This document shows positions 37,564-48,358 of a DNA stretch of 64,000 nucleotides, piece by piece. Source of the stretch: Idiomarina sp. A28L (GTDB lineage: Bacteria; Pseudomonadota; Gammaproteobacteria; Enterobacterales; Alteromonadaceae). The stretch lies in assembly GCF_000218785.1 (NCBI RefSeq), contig NZ_AFPO01000021.1, positions 310,001 to 374,000 on the forward strand. The letters are read 5' to 3'. The notes under the pieces were generated by a model, which was given only the letters and a program-made list of their open reading frames with translations, was not told where the DNA came from and searched no databases. How positions within the stretch are numbered: the first letter of the stretch is position 1; each line of letters opens with the position of its first letter. The position numbers were made by a program, and so were the translations under genes.

Positions 37564-38419
37564 TTAAAAACGTTACCTCAAACTGATTATGTTGCTGCAC
37601 CGGCATGCGCCCACGCAGTTGTTCTAATTCTTCGAAATTGGGTGTAAAACTTATGAATCCGGGCTCAGAACCCAACGTAGCCACAATTTTTCCCCACGGA
37701 TCAACCACCATACTACAGCCCCAAGTTTCACGGCCATCATCGTGAGTTCCCGTTTGATTTGGTGCCAACAGGTAAACCTGATTTTCAATGGCGCGAGCTT
37801 GCAACAATGGCTGCCAATGCGCTTCACCCGTAACTTTAGTAAAGGCCGAAGGCAATGTGATGAGCTGTGCGCCCATTTTTCGTAATGCACGAAACATTTC
37901 AGGAAACCGTAAATCGTAGCAAACGGCTAAACCTATTTTTCCAAACGGTGTTTCCACTACTACTAGCTTGTTACCCGGTTTAGTGAATGCCGATTCCCGA
38001 TAACTTTTGGTGTTATCGTTTACGCTGGCATCAAACAAATGGATTTTATCATAACGCGCTGCAAGTTCCCCATCAGCATTAAATAACAGCGAGGCTGCAG
38101 CATAACGCTCGCCTCCGCGAACGGCTATTGTTCCCGCTAGTATCCAGAAATTAAAACGGCGGCAACAATCAGCAATAAAATCTTGCACCGGGCCATGCTC
38201 AAGTTCTTCGGCAAATTTACCTTGCGCGGCTTCACCGGCACCAAAGCGTGCAAAAGCTTCGGGTAAAATAACCAGATGAGGCCCACTAGTACAAGCCGCC
38301 GCATTGCTCGCTTTAACTTCCTCGAACGCTTTAAGCAAATAAGCCTTGTTGGCTTCCCAATCCGAGCGCGATGTCCATTGCAATAAGGTGATTAGCGGTG
38401 AAATATTTGCGTTACTCAT
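37556..38419 (-). CDS. Nitrilase-family carbon-nitrogen hydrolase
   Basis: A 287-residue member of the nitrilase superfamily (Nit1 branch), enzymes acting on amides; Nit1 homologues deaminate oxidised glutathione in repair metabolism, so that role is plausible but not proven here. The catalytic Glu-Lys-Cys triad is visible: Glu in [12 protein letters not shown], Lys in [10 protein letters not shown], Cys in [15 protein letters not shown] 38419 is preceded by GGATCCGGG and overlaps yhdP by eight bases; the frame runs upstream inside yhdP but is not real there. The position between yhdP and tldD is conserved in gammaproteobacteria. Confidence 0.92.
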   Translation of the reverse strand: MSNANISPLITLLQWTSRSDWEANKAYLLKAFEEVKASNAAACTSGPHLVILPEAFARFGAGEAAQGKFAEELEHGPVQDFIADCCRRFNFWILAGTIAVRGGERYAAASLLFNADGELAARYDKIHLFDASVNDNTKSYRESAFTKPGNKLVVVETPFGKIGLAVCYDLRFPEMFRALRKMGAQLITLPSAFTKVTGEAHWQPLLQARAIENQVYLLAPNQTGTHDDGRETWGCSMVVDPWGKIVATLGSEPGFISFTPNFEELEQLRGRMPVQQHNQFEVTFLND

Positions 38420-41400
38420 TTTGCCCGGATCCTTTTTCTCTCTTTGCTTCGGTATTTGCTGGTAGTTCTGGCGGCAGCACATCTTCAGCCATTTCTGGTA
38501 GCTCCACCTCGGCACTATCACGTTTTACTTCGGTTACCACTGGGTTTTGCATGGTGCCGGTAACTTCGTATTCCAATCGCGAAATTACTTGCGCATCGTG
38601 TAGCATTCTATCGAGTACCAAGGCTGCAATACCACTCGGAGGGTTCACCATAAACGCCAATAATACCGGCAAACTTGAGGTTACTTTAGGCACATAACTC
38701 AAACGATAATGTAGGCTTTCATCAACTAAATTGGTGTACCCCGATACCGCCATATCACCCGCTGAACCATTCATTCTTGTATTATCTGTGCTAATAACGC
38801 CTTGATCTAAACTAAGGGTTCCATTGAATGATGAATAAAACATACCGCGAGCAAAAATATCACGAAAATCTAAGGTTAGTTTACGCAGCACGCTCTCTAA
38901 ACTGAGAATTGAAAGCAGCCGGGCACCGCCATCAGAAACATCGCGCAGGTAACCTGCTCCTAACGACCAATTAACCTCACCTCTTAACGTTTCTTTGTTC
39001 CAATCTTGCAGTGCACCATCCCATCCTAACTGAAAGCGGAAATCAGCCGAGGAATCTCTCACCACCGAATTGAAGCCTAATTCGCTGATATAAGAACCAA
39101 TGTTATTACTCGTTAAACTACCTTGTAACGATGTTCGCAGAGCTTGGCCTTCGCCGGCCCATCCGCCACGAGCTTGCAGAACTGTGCTGCCTTTACGTAC
39201 TTCAAACTGGCGAACTTGTTCTGCTTTATTTGCGGGCTCTAAGCGCATTGCAACTTCGCCTAATTCTCGCCCCTGAAAACGACAAATTCGGCAGGTAAAT
39301 ATAATGGGCGGCATGTTATCTAGCCATGAGCGATCTTCAATTACGCGCTTATCGCTATCTGCTGAAGGGGGGCTATTCAATTCGAGAAAATCGGCAGCTA
39401 CGGTGAGCTGGCCAGCACCAATGGTACTCCAATCAATTCGTGCGCGCCCATTATCAGCGTTCACCTCGAGCAACCAACCATCGCCACTGCTGCGCCCTTC
39501 TATCTCGGTGTTATTGAAATCTTGCCCGAACCACTGCAAGCTGCCAATCGTGGCATCAACCCTTGAAAGCGGTGGTATCGGTGAGCGAGCGGTAGCCTCT
39601 GAGCTCGTATCAGCAACGTTATTATTCTTTTCCGGAATCGCACTGCTTAGCGAAACAATTACCGGAAGCCAATCGCCTAATTCTGCTTCTTGCATTCCCG
39701 CCATTATACGGAAACCACTTTCAGGGCGTGCGCCAACGGTATAGGGGCTATCGCCAATTTGTAATTCTAATGCTTGAAATGCACCCGAGCCAATTCGCAT
39801 ATCACCGCGTACATTAAATACTTCTGGGCTATTTGCGCTTGCCCGCAAAACATCTTGATTCCCGGTAACCTCGATTTTAAGCTGCCGCGCTTCATCAGTG
39901 TTTTTTGCAAATGGTTCCGGAAGTAGCATGGCTAAAGAAGATAAATCTGCATCCATAAGCCAGCTGTATTGATAAGCACCTTTCCCTAATTCAAGAGCGA
40001 AGTTGGCTTGCCAATCCAGGCTCCCCTCTAATTGTTGAATCAGTGGAATTCCAGCATGCACAGATTGCAACCGAGCCGCTTGCCAGCTGGCCTTGATATC
40101 AGATTGCAATGCATAACCATTTTCTCCCGGAGCGCCCTTTAAATCTAAGCTCACAGGCATGTTAAAGAGCAACGAACGTTCTGCTACAAAGTTAATTTCA
40201 GCGTTATCAAAAGTAAAATAACCTTCCACATCTTGTAGCCATAAATCAACAGGTTGAATATGAATATCTTGCCCGTTCAAATCAACCCGCCCTTTTGCAC
40301 TTACTCTACGATCATCACCGGCCAAGGGAATATCAAGTGTAAAATTACCACGTAGCAAATCTCCCGTTGGCACTACATTTGAAAGTGCTGCCCCAACAGA
40401 GTTCACAAGAGGGCTAGCCATAAATAGTTCGTGTAACTGTGGCCCAGTTGCCTGAACATCTGACGCAATATGTAAATGCCGCTCACTACCACTAATAGCA
40501 GAGATTTTCGCATCAACTTTAGTTAATGGAATATCATACAAACTGCCGCCACGGGCGCTTATGTTCAATTCATCACCCGCGAACGTAAGCTCCGCACGTG
40601 TGCCCACAACCGCAGGCCAATTTGGTTGGAATCGATAATCCATGTTGTTGATCAACGCCTGCGCCTGCAGAACTCCCTCGCCTTCAGAATACGGGAAATT
40701 TTGAATCGGCCCGCGCCAAACCATGGTTAAACTATCAACATCACCTTCTAACAGTGAACCAGTTAAATAATTGCCCAATCGCTCACCCAGTTGCAGAGGT
40801 AACAGCGCAACCACATCCAGTACATCCATTCCTGGTGTGCCGCCATTTAGTAGCCAATCTACTTCAACCGGCTTTCCTTGCTGCCCACTGAAGCGCATTT
40901 GTTGGCTAATATCCGCCCCCGGCAAGCTAAATAACGCTTGCTCAACATCCAACTCCCAGCTACCGCCGTTTTGTAACCAATCACCGGTTACCAAAACTTC
41001 GTTGAGAACTTTTGCATCATTATAGGTGGCAGGAGAGCTTAATCTTACCGAATCACCTTGAATTAAAAACTTTCCTTGCGCCAATGTGCTCCAAACTTCC
41101 ATTTGCAGGCCACTAATGCCAGGAACACCTCGGTGTGGTTGCCAAGCCAATTCACTACCATGGCCGTAAAGTTGCCACTCTCGTTGTTGGGTTAAACGCA
41201 CCTGCAAAGAATCGAGTTGCCCGCCAAACTGCAAACCATCAGCCCAATCTCCAAGCGCAACTCCCGGCGCCCCAAATAGATTCCAAACTGGGCCGAAATC
41301 AATTAACTCAATATCATTTAAGTTCCACAGGTGCTCACCTTCAGCGTATTGCCACGTTACTTGCTCAAGCCGCCATTCTTGATCATCAAGCCGCGCTACC

Positions 41401-42320
41401 ATTGGGTTGGAGTTTAATATCCAGCCGCTCGATTCGGGAAATAGTGTCCATACCGTTGGAGTTGTTACTAAACGATGAAGCTCACCTGCTTTTGTCCACT
41501 CAAGTGTATTTTCTTCAAAGCGTACTTGCCCATCACCAAACTGGCCGTCGGCAAAATCTAACCACGCCTGTAAGTTAAACTCTGCCCGTTTAATCGATGA
41601 GGTTTTCGTTACTTGTTGCAGCCATGGGGAAATATCAAGCTGCTGTGCTTCCACAAACAAACTTCCGTTCATTTCAGTGAAAGAATCGCCATAAAGGTCG
41701 ATTACAAAATCCAACGAGTTTGCGGTTATACCGGGAACGCGAAACAAGCCTGTAGCCTGTTTTCGAATATCATCTCGGAACCAACGGAGTTCCTCGATCT
41801 CCACAGCACGAGGCTCTTGATTGGCGATATGAACTCGCACAATACTATCGCGCAACTGGAAACGCTCTAACTGCTGAAAAAGTATCGTTTCGAGTGATCC
41901 CTGAAGCTCTTGCAGAATATTTTGGCCAGAATTTCCCTGATAATAAATATCCAGTTCCATACCGGTAAGAACAAAGTGATCTAGCGAAATCTGCCGTTGC
42001 AGCAGGCTGTTCCAAAAATCAAAACCTAAGCTTAAATCGCGTACAGTAACTTTTGCTTCAGTACCTTCATTTGTAATTAGCTCAACATCTTTCAGCACCA
42101 AAGCAGGCCCAGTACCACTCCAGCTTGCACTCAAGCTACCAATTTGCACATCTTGGTTATAGCGTTCGCTAATTTGCCGCTCTATGCCTGCACGATAATG
42201 ATCAAGATATGGCAAGCTGAAGCGAACAATACTGATAAGCACCGCTAAGGCCACCAGCAGCACAGCCGCAGTGAGCCATAGTTTTCGAATTATAAAACTT
42301 ACGGTACTTCTTACATTCAC
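38412..42320 (-). CDS. yhdP: AsmA-like lipid transport protein YhdP
   Basis: YhdP is a very large AsmA-like bridge protein that, together with TamB and YdbH, moves phospholipid between inner and outer membranes. The 1302-residue product has an N-terminal membrane anchor (about 10-32), then a long run of beta-strand-rich segments forming a hydrophobic groove, ending in the AsmA-like C-terminal region LRYRLSYVPKVTSSLPVLLAFMVNPPSGIAALVLDRML and a polar tail. The length matches E. coli YhdP (1266). It overlaps rng at its start and nit at its end. Confidence 0.95.
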   Translation of the reverse strand: MNVRSTVSFIIRKLWLTAAVLLVALAVLISIVRFSLPYLDHYRAGIERQISERYNQDVQIGSLSASWSGTGPALVLKDVELITNEGTEAKVTVRDLSLGFDFWNSLLQRQISLDHFVLTGMELDIYYQGNSGQNILQELQGSLETILFQQLERFQLRDSIVRVHIANQEPRAVEIEELRWFRDDIRKQATGLFRVPGITANSLDFVIDLYGDSFTEMNGSLFVEAQQLDISPWLQQVTKTSSIKRAEFNLQAWLDFADGQFGDGQVRFEENTLEWTKAGELHRLVTTPTVWTLFPESSGWILNSNPMVARLDDQEWRLEQVTWQYAEGEHLWNLNDIELIDFGPVWNLFGAPGVALGDWADGLQFGGQLDSLQVRLTQQREWQLYGHGSELAWQPHRGVPGISGLQMEVWSTLAQGKFLIQGDSVRLSSPATYNDAKVLNEVLVTGDWLQNGGSWELDVEQALFSLPGADISQQMRFSGQQGKPVEVDWLLNGGTPGMDVLDVVALLPLQLGERLGNYLTGSLLEGDVDSLTMVWRGPIQNFPYSEGEGVLQAQALINNMDYRFQPNWPAVVGTRAELTFAGDELNISARGGSLYDIPLTKVDAKISAISGSERHLHIASDVQATGPQLHELFMASPLVNSVGAALSNVVPTGDLLRGNFTLDIPLAGDDRRVSAKGRVDLNGQDIHIQPVDLWLQDVEGYFTFDNAEINFVAERSLLFNMPVSLDLKGAPGENGYALQSDIKASWQAARLQSVHAGIPLIQQLEGSLDWQANFALELGKGAYQYSWLMDADLSSLAMLLPEPFAKNTDEARQLKIEVTGNQDVLRASANSPEVFNVRGDMRIGSGAFQALELQIGDSPYTVGARPESGFRIMAGMQEAELGDWLPVIVSLSSAIPEKNNNVADTSSEATARSPIPPLSRVDATIGSLQWFGQDFNNTEIEGRSSGDGWLLEVNADNGRARIDWSTIGAGQLTVAADFLELNSPPSADSDKRVIEDRSWLDNMPPIIFTCRICRFQGRELGEVAMRLEPANKAEQVRQFEVRKGSTVLQARGGWAGEGQALRTSLQGSLTSNNIGSYISELGFNSVVRDSSADFRFQLGWDGALQDWNKETLRGEVNWSLGAGYLRDVSDGGARLLSILSLESVLRKLTLDFRDIFARGMFYSSFNGTLSLDQGVISTDNTRMNGSAGDMAVSGYTNLVDESLHYRLSYVPKVTSSLPVLLAFMVNPPSGIAALVLDRMLHDAQVISRLEYEVTGTMQNPVVTEVKRDSAEVELPEMAEDVLPPELPANTEAKREKGSGQNE

Positions 42321-43789
42321 TACATCATCACCACATCAAATTGTTCTTGATGATACAAAGGCTCAATTTGAATTTTTATTTGTTTACCTACAAACACTTC
42401 GAGTTCTGCTAATGCATGCGATTCTTCATTTAATAATCGCTCTGCTACAGCCGCAGAAGCGTAAACCACAAATTTATCAGCGGCATATGCTCGGTTAACT
42501 CTTACGATTTCTCGCATAATTTCATAACATACAGTTTCCACTGTTTTCATGGACCCACGGCCCTTACATACGGGGCATTCACAACTCAGCACGTGTTCTA
42601 AGCTTTCTCGGGTACGCTTTCGGGTGAGCTCTACCAAGCCTAGCGAAGTAAACCCAGAAATACTTGTTTTTGCGCGATCTTTAGCAAGCGCTAGTTCCAA
42701 ACTGTGCAACACGCGGCGTTTATGATCTTCGTTTTGCATATCAATAAAATCGACAATAATAATACCGCCAAGGTTTCGCAATCTTAGTTGCCGCGCAATT
42801 GCTTGCGTTGCTTCAGTGTTGGTATTGAATATTGTTTCTTCTAAATTGCGGTGGCCAACAAATGCTCCGGTATTGATATCAATAGTTGTCATCGCCTCAG
42901 TTTGATCAATCACCAGGGTGCCCCCTGATTTCAATTGCACACGCCTATCAAGGGCCCGTTGAATTTCATTTTCAACATCAAACAAATCAAAAATAGGGCG
43001 TTCACCTTCATAATACTCGAGGCGTGGTGCAAGTTGCGGCACAAACTCTTCTACAAATTCGTGCAACTGTTGGAAACTTAGACGCGAATCAACACGAATT
43101 CGTTCAATTTCAACACCCACAAAATCACGCAAAATTCGAGCCGCAATGTTTAAATCTTCATAAAGAACGCCGCCTTTCGCGTTTTTCTTTTTCCGTTCCT
43201 GAATTTTTTCCCAAAGCTTTCTTAGAAACAAAGCATCTTGTTCAAGCTCTTCTTTTCGCGCGCCTTCGGCTGCGGTGCGAACAATAAAGCCTAAATTTTC
43301 ATCGCTAAATTTGGTAACTACGCTGCGTAAACGATCTCGCTCAGATTCACTTTCTATCCGCTGAGAAACACCTACGTGGTTAGAGCGCGGCATAAGCACT
43401 AAATAACGCGATGGTATGGTGATATCCGTAGTTAACCGCGCGCCCTTCGTGCCCAATGGATCTTTCACCACTTGCACAACAATGTGTTGGCCTTGGCGCA
43501 CTAACCGAGAAATATCGGGTGGCGGTAATTGATCGCGATCCAGCTCTTCTACATTATCAATACGGGTAATAATATCGGAGGCATGTAAAAACGCCGCTTT
43601 ATCTAAACCGATATCTACAAACGCCGCTTGCATGCCCGGAAGCACCCGGCTTACTTTGCCAACGTAAACGTTACCCACTAATCCACGCCTTGATTGCCGC
43701 TCAATGTGTACTTCTTGCAAAATACCATTTTCTACAAGCGCTACGCGCGTTTCACTAGGGGTAACGTTAACTAATATTTCCGCACTCAT
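42320..43789 (-). CDS. rng: Ribonuclease G
   Basis: RNase G matures the 5' end of 16S rRNA and cleaves some mRNAs. The 489-residue product has an N-terminal S1-type domain (VGNVYVGKVSRVLPGMQAAFVDIG), the catalytic aspartates in MTTIDINTGAFVG and IIVDFIDM, and the zinc-link motif CECPVCKGRG. It lacks the long C-terminal scaffold found in RNase E. It is in the conserved mre-maf-rng run; the stop overlaps the yhdP ATG by one base. Confidence 0.97.
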   Translation of the reverse strand: MSAEILVNVTPSETRVALVENGILQEVHIERQSRRGLVGNVYVGKVSRVLPGMQAAFVDIGLDKAAFLHASDIITRIDNVEELDRDQLPPPDISRLVRQGQHIVVQVVKDPLGTKGARLTTDITIPSRYLVLMPRSNHVGVSQRIESESERDRLRSVVTKFSDENLGFIVRTAAEGARKEELEQDALFLRKLWEKIQERKKKNAKGGVLYEDLNIAARILRDFVGVEIERIRVDSRLSFQQLHEFVEEFVPQLAPRLEYYEGERPIFDLFDVENEIQRALDRRVQLKSGGTLVIDQTEAMTTIDINTGAFVGHRNLEETIFNTNTEATQAIARQLRLRNLGGIIIVDFIDMQNEDHKRRVLHSLELALAKDRAKTSISGFTSLGLVELTRKRTRESLEHVLSCECPVCKGRGSMKTVETVCYEIMREIVRVNRAYAADKFVVYASAAVAERLLNEESHALAELEVFVGKQIKIQIEPLYHQEQFDVVMM

Positions 43790-43795
43790 TTCACA

Positions 43796-44377
43796 TTATT
43801 CCGAATCTGTTGCTAACCACTGCTTTAGCAAGTGCTCAGTTTCATACAAAGGTAAACCAACCACAGCGAAATAGCTGCCATTGAGGCGTGTTACAAATTT
43901 TCCGGCTAAGCCCTGAATACCATAACCTCCGGCTTTATCGTGCGGCTCGCCCGAAGCCCAATAGGTTTCAATATCCTGCGCTGATAATTGCCGAAAGCTC
44001 ACTTCAGTTGCTACACAACATTGCCATTGCTGCTTTGCTGTAGCCAAACATACGGCAGTTAACACATAATGGCTGCGGCCACTTAACCGCTGCATCATGC
44101 TTTGAAAATGTTGGTAGTTAACGGGTTTTTCTAGTATTTCGTTTTCTACCACCACAATAGTATCGGAGCCCAGTACGGCAACATTTGCCTGCTGGTTATG
44201 TTCTACTAAAACGGCAAGGGCTTTTTCCTGAGCCAAACGTTGAACGTAAGCTTCCGGGCTTTCATTCGGTTGTTGTTGCTCAATGATATCGGCCGGCTGA
44301 GTAACGAACGGGTATTTCAAAAGCTGCAGCAATTCTTGCCGCCGAGGTGAAGCCGAAGCGAGAATTAAAGTACTCAT
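43796..44377 (-). CDS. maf: Maf-family nucleoside triphosphate pyrophosphatase (YhdE type)
   Basis: Maf proteins hydrolyse non-canonical or excess nucleoside triphosphates; the YhdE branch acts on dTTP and UTP. The 193-residue product shows LILASASPRRQELLQLL at the N-terminus, VLGSDTIVVVENEILEKP, and DKAGGYGIQGLAGKFV, all family signatures. Position between mreD and rng matches YhdE in E. coli, supporting that branch over YceF. It overlaps mreD by four bases (ATGA). Confidence 0.93.
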   Translation of the reverse strand: MSTLILASASPRRQELLQLLKYPFVTQPADIIEQQQPNESPEAYVQRLAQEKALAVLVEHNQQANVAVLGSDTIVVVENEILEKPVNYQHFQSMMQRLSGRSHYVLTAVCLATAKQQWQCCVATEVSFRQLSAQDIETYWASGEPHDKAGGYGIQGLAGKFVTRLNGSYFAVVGLPLYETEHLLKQWLATDSE

Positions 44378-44862
44378 CTAACCTGAAACCGCCGCCGTAT
44401 CTTCCGCAATACTAAAAACACCCATGGCCAAAAAATTGCAGAACTTAAAGCTGGCCAGAAGTAGTAAAACATTAGTGGGGCGTTGTTCAGGTAATGCTCA
44501 AATAAATATACAATTGCGCGTGCTATGAATACCAAAACCGCTACTAACAACGCCTGCTGCGATAACGAAAAATTTCGAATACGTTGATAATAATTCGCTG
44601 CTGGGTAAGCCACTATTGCGTATGCGGCAGCGTGAAAGCCCAACGTACTGCCCAACAATATATCAACCGCAAGGCCCACCACCGCTGCATACCCGATATT
44701 TACTCGATACGGTAAGGCAATAATCCAATAGATCATCACCAGTAAGGGCCATTCGGGCCGCCAAACCGCAACCGCCAGCGACATTGGCATAACTGCGAGA
44801 ATCAATGAGAGAACTATGGTGATTAAAATCACACTGCGCTGGGTTATTCGCCGCATTATCAT
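44374..44862 (-). CDS. mreD: Rod shape-determining protein MreD
   Basis: MreD is an integral membrane member of the elongasome, working with MreC, RodA and PBP2. The 162-residue product is strongly hydrophobic with about five predicted membrane segments, including AMPMSLAVAVWRPEWPLLVMIYWIIALPYRVNIG and LVALVLFVFIAR-type helices, and a short basic tail. Sequence conservation is low; operon order mreB-mreC-mreD gives the assignment. It overlaps mreC and maf by four bases each. Confidence 0.94.
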   Translation of the reverse strand: MIMRRITQRSVILITIVLSLILAVMPMSLAVAVWRPEWPLLVMIYWIIALPYRVNIGYAAVVGLAVDILLGSTLGFHAAAYAIVAYPAANYYQRIRNFSLSQQALLVAVLVFIARAIVYLFEHYLNNAPLMFYYFWPALSSAIFWPWVFLVLRKIRRRFQVR

Positions 44863-45749
44863 AAGCCCGCTCCTTCTCTAGCAGCTTCTGTAGCACTTTC
44901 TTCGCCTCGAATAGGCTGCGATTCACTATCGCTATCCCAGAGTAGAAGCAACATGCGAATACGATCTAAATTAGCTACCGGAACTGCCTTTACCTGAGCA
45001 AAAGGCAACGATTCATCACGAACAATAGCACTGATTCGGGCAACCGGATAACCCTCAGGGAATACCCCTCCAAGCCCCGATGTCATCAGCAGATCACCCA
45101 CATTTAGCTCCGTAGAGTGCGGTACATGCATTAGTTCTACAGAGTTAGTGTTGCCTACACCTTGAGCAATAACACGAATACCACTAAATTCAGCGCGCAG
45201 CGGAATAGCGTGGCTTTGATCCGAAATTAAAATAACTCGAGCCGTTATCAAGCCAACATCCACTACTTGGCCGATAACGCCTTCGGCATCGATAACGGGC
45301 TGGCCAATATAAACCCCATTTCGGCGGCCTTTATTTACCACCACCTGATGCGAGAAAGGGTCGGAATCCACAGCGATTACTTCCGCAACCATGCGCATAC
45401 GCTCTTCTCGTGATTCACTGGAAAGCAACCCACGCAAACGATCATTTTCGCGTACTAAAAATTGATAGCGCTGCATTTGCCCCTGTAAATTCAGCACATC
45501 TTCTCGTAATTGTTCATTTTCCCGCACTAGCCGGCGGCGCGATTGCACTTGGCTAATAAAGTTATCAAACGCTTGTTCTGGCATTACTGCTAGATATTGA
45601 ACAGGGCTAACAAAGGAGTTTAAAACGGAGCGCACAGGCTGCATGATACCAAGCCGGTGATCTGCAAAAATAAGCAAAAACGCTAGCAACAAGGCTAGCG
45701 TTAGGCGGACTCTTAAAGAGACCTTTTGAATAAATAGAGTAGAAGACAC
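44859..45749 (-). CDS. mreC: Rod shape-determining protein MreC
   Basis: MreC is a bitopic inner-membrane protein that scaffolds the elongation peptidoglycan machinery in the periplasm. The 296-residue product has one membrane helix near residues 12-30, a coiled coil at about 65-105 (SRRRLVRENEQLREDVLNLQGQMQRYQFLVREN), and a two-barrel core with GVYIGQPVIDAEGVIGQVVDVG. The acidic, glycine-ended tail is low complexity. It begins three bases after mreB. Confidence 0.95.
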   Translation of the reverse strand: MSSTLFIQKVSLRVRLTLALLLAFLLIFADHRLGIMQPVRSVLNSFVSPVQYLAVMPEQAFDNFISQVQSRRRLVRENEQLREDVLNLQGQMQRYQFLVRENDRLRGLLSSESREERMRMVAEVIAVDSDPFSHQVVVNKGRRNGVYIGQPVIDAEGVIGQVVDVGLITARVILISDQSHAIPLRAEFSGIRVIAQGVGNTNSVELMHVPHSTELNVGDLLMTSGLGGVFPEGYPVARISAIVRDESLPFAQVKAVPVANLDRIRMLLLLWDSDSESQPIRGEESATEAAREGAGL

Positions 45750-45752
45750 CGG

Positions 45753-46838
<1,086 letters not shown>

Positions 46839-47062
46839 TTACCGAATCTAAACTGTTATGCTTAAAACCGACAAAATCTATGTGAAAACGCGCTTTTTAA
46901 AACGCTTCGAGCTGCCATTACTCTTTATTCTAAGAGTTTTGGCCCGAGTGAGTACTACTATTTACTGCACGTTTTCTAATTGATTCTTTAATCCGTAACT
47001 TTAGCAAGCTGTGATCGCGCGAGCAAGCGTGTTAACGCGCTTTTGCAAGATTTATACAGTTT

Positions 47063-47088
47063 CCGATCAGTTACAGCTCCCTGATCGG
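47063..47088. repeat. Inverted repeat spanning the mshC stop codon
   Basis: CCGATCAG and CTGATCGG form an eight-base-pair stem with a ten-base loop over the end of mshC. There is no T-tract downstream on the minus strand, so it is more likely an RNA-processing or stabilising hairpin than a terminator. It may partly insulate mshC from mreB. Confidence 0.5.
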
Positions 47089-47636
47089 ATATAACCTTGG
47101 CTTTGTATACAAATTCGCCGATTATCAACACCTACAACTTGCAGTTCAACAGAACTCTGACCGCAAGCTTCAGGGTTAGTTTCATGAGCATTAGAAACTG
47201 GGCAACCTAAACTATTGAATAAAAATCCTGAACTAGCAGCTGGCAAACCCGAAACCACAGTGAGTAACGCGGGCTCGGGTAGCAAAAGAACTCTATCTTG
47301 GGTTACTGCGGCTGTGCAATCCCGTGGTGTAATCTGCGTAGCAGTTAAGGTTACACCAAAACATGGGTTCAGAGTATCTTGCATGGCTCGTTGCTGTTGC
47401 AAACGCAACATGCTCAGAATTCGAGGCTCTAAAGTAGCTTCTTCTACTCCCCGATCGCTAAAAAACCGTGGCCCGGCGGTAACGGCTAGGATGGCTACGA
47501 GCACTATCACGATAATCAACTCTATCAGGGTAAAGCCCTTCGAGCGGCTCAAGCCCCCGCTCAAGGTTTTTGCCCCGCTCGAGGCTGCTGCCGAGAAAGG
47601 CTTCAATAATATTGATGTAATAGTTGGTTTATACAT
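47067..47636 (-). CDS. mshC: MSHA minor pilin MshC
   Basis: A minor pseudopilin of the mannose-sensitive haemagglutinin type IV pilus. The 189-residue product has the prepilin cleavage site and hydrophobic stalk SRSKG|FTLIELIIVIVLVAILAVTAG, the MshC-like GPRFFSDRG region, and several cysteines in the C-terminal half ending SGSCN. The leader before the cleavage glycine is 34 residues, much longer than that of MshA here (6). TTG codons closer to the cleavage site exist but have poor ribosome binding sites. It is separated from mshA by 6 kb and lies alone beside mreB, divergent from mshD. Confidence 0.85.
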   Translation of the reverse strand: MYKPTITSILLKPFSAAASSGAKTLSGGLSRSKGFTLIELIIVIVLVAILAVTAGPRFFSDRGVEEATLEPRILSMLRLQQQRAMQDTLNPCFGVTLTATQITPRDCTAAVTQDRVLLLPEPALLTVVSGLPAASSGFLFNSLGCPVSNAHETNPEACGQSSVELQVVGVDNRRICIQSQGYIRSGSCN

Positions 47637-47761
47637 TCGGAAAACCCAATGTTTGCACTATAATTTATAATCTAAGTATGCAGTGTAACTGAAAAAAATG
47701 TAGTATGAATCACATTATATACAGAACACCTTACCCCTGCCGATTCGATAGGAATAGATGA

Positions 47762-48358
47762 ATGCCTGCACATAATTTTCACAATAGCGCTCAGGCTGCT
47801 AAAACCGCTAGAAAAAGCGGTTGCAGAGCGGCGCGCCAGCAGGGGTTTACACTTATCGAGATCATTGTTGGTATTGTTACTCTAGGTATCAGTTTAGTAC
47901 TACTCACGGTAATCATTTTCCCACAAGCTCAACGCAGCGCCGAACCGATTTTACAAGCCCGCGCGGCCGCGCTGGGGCAAGCATTGCTCGATGAAATTAT
48001 GAGCAAACCATTTGATGAAAACAGCGATCGGTCTGGTGGTCAAATACGCTGTGGAGAAATTGATGCTGATGAATGTACGCTACCAGCTAACCTCGGCCCT
48101 GATAGCGAAACTCGGGATCGCTTTAACGATGTAGATGATTATCACCAACTTGAAGTTAATTTCCCACAGTTGGAAAATGCTTTAGGTGACACTTTAGCAG
48201 CACGGTATTCAGGGTTCGAGTTCGCGGTGGATGTTTGTTACAGCAATAGCAAAGGCGAGTGCCAAACAGAAATCACTTTATTTAAACGTGTTGAAGTAAC
48301 CATCACTACCCCGGTGGGGCAAGATTTCCAATTTAGTGCGATTCGAGGTAACTACTAA
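47762..48358 (+). CDS. mshD: MSHA minor pilin MshD
   Basis: A minor prepilin of the MSHA pilus, probably part of the tip or priming complex. The 198-residue product has RQQG|FTLIEIIVGIVTLGISLVLLTVIIFP, typical of MshD/PilV-like proteins, followed by QARAAALGQALLDEIMSKPFDE, a MshD hallmark. The leader is 28 residues. An AGGA lies before the ATG. It begins a plus-strand unit mshD-mshO-mshP-mshQ with coupled or overlapping junctions, opposite in direction to the rest of the MSHA locus. Confidence 0.88.
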   Translation: MPAHNFHNSAQAAKTARKSGCRAARQQGFTLIEIIVGIVTLGISLVLLTVIIFPQAQRSAEPILQARAAALGQALLDEIMSKPFDENSDRSGGQIRCGEIDADECTLPANLGPDSETRDRFNDVDDYHQLEVNFPQLENALGDTLAARYSGFEFAVDVCYSNSKGECQTEITLFKRVEVTITTPVGQDFQFSAIRGNY

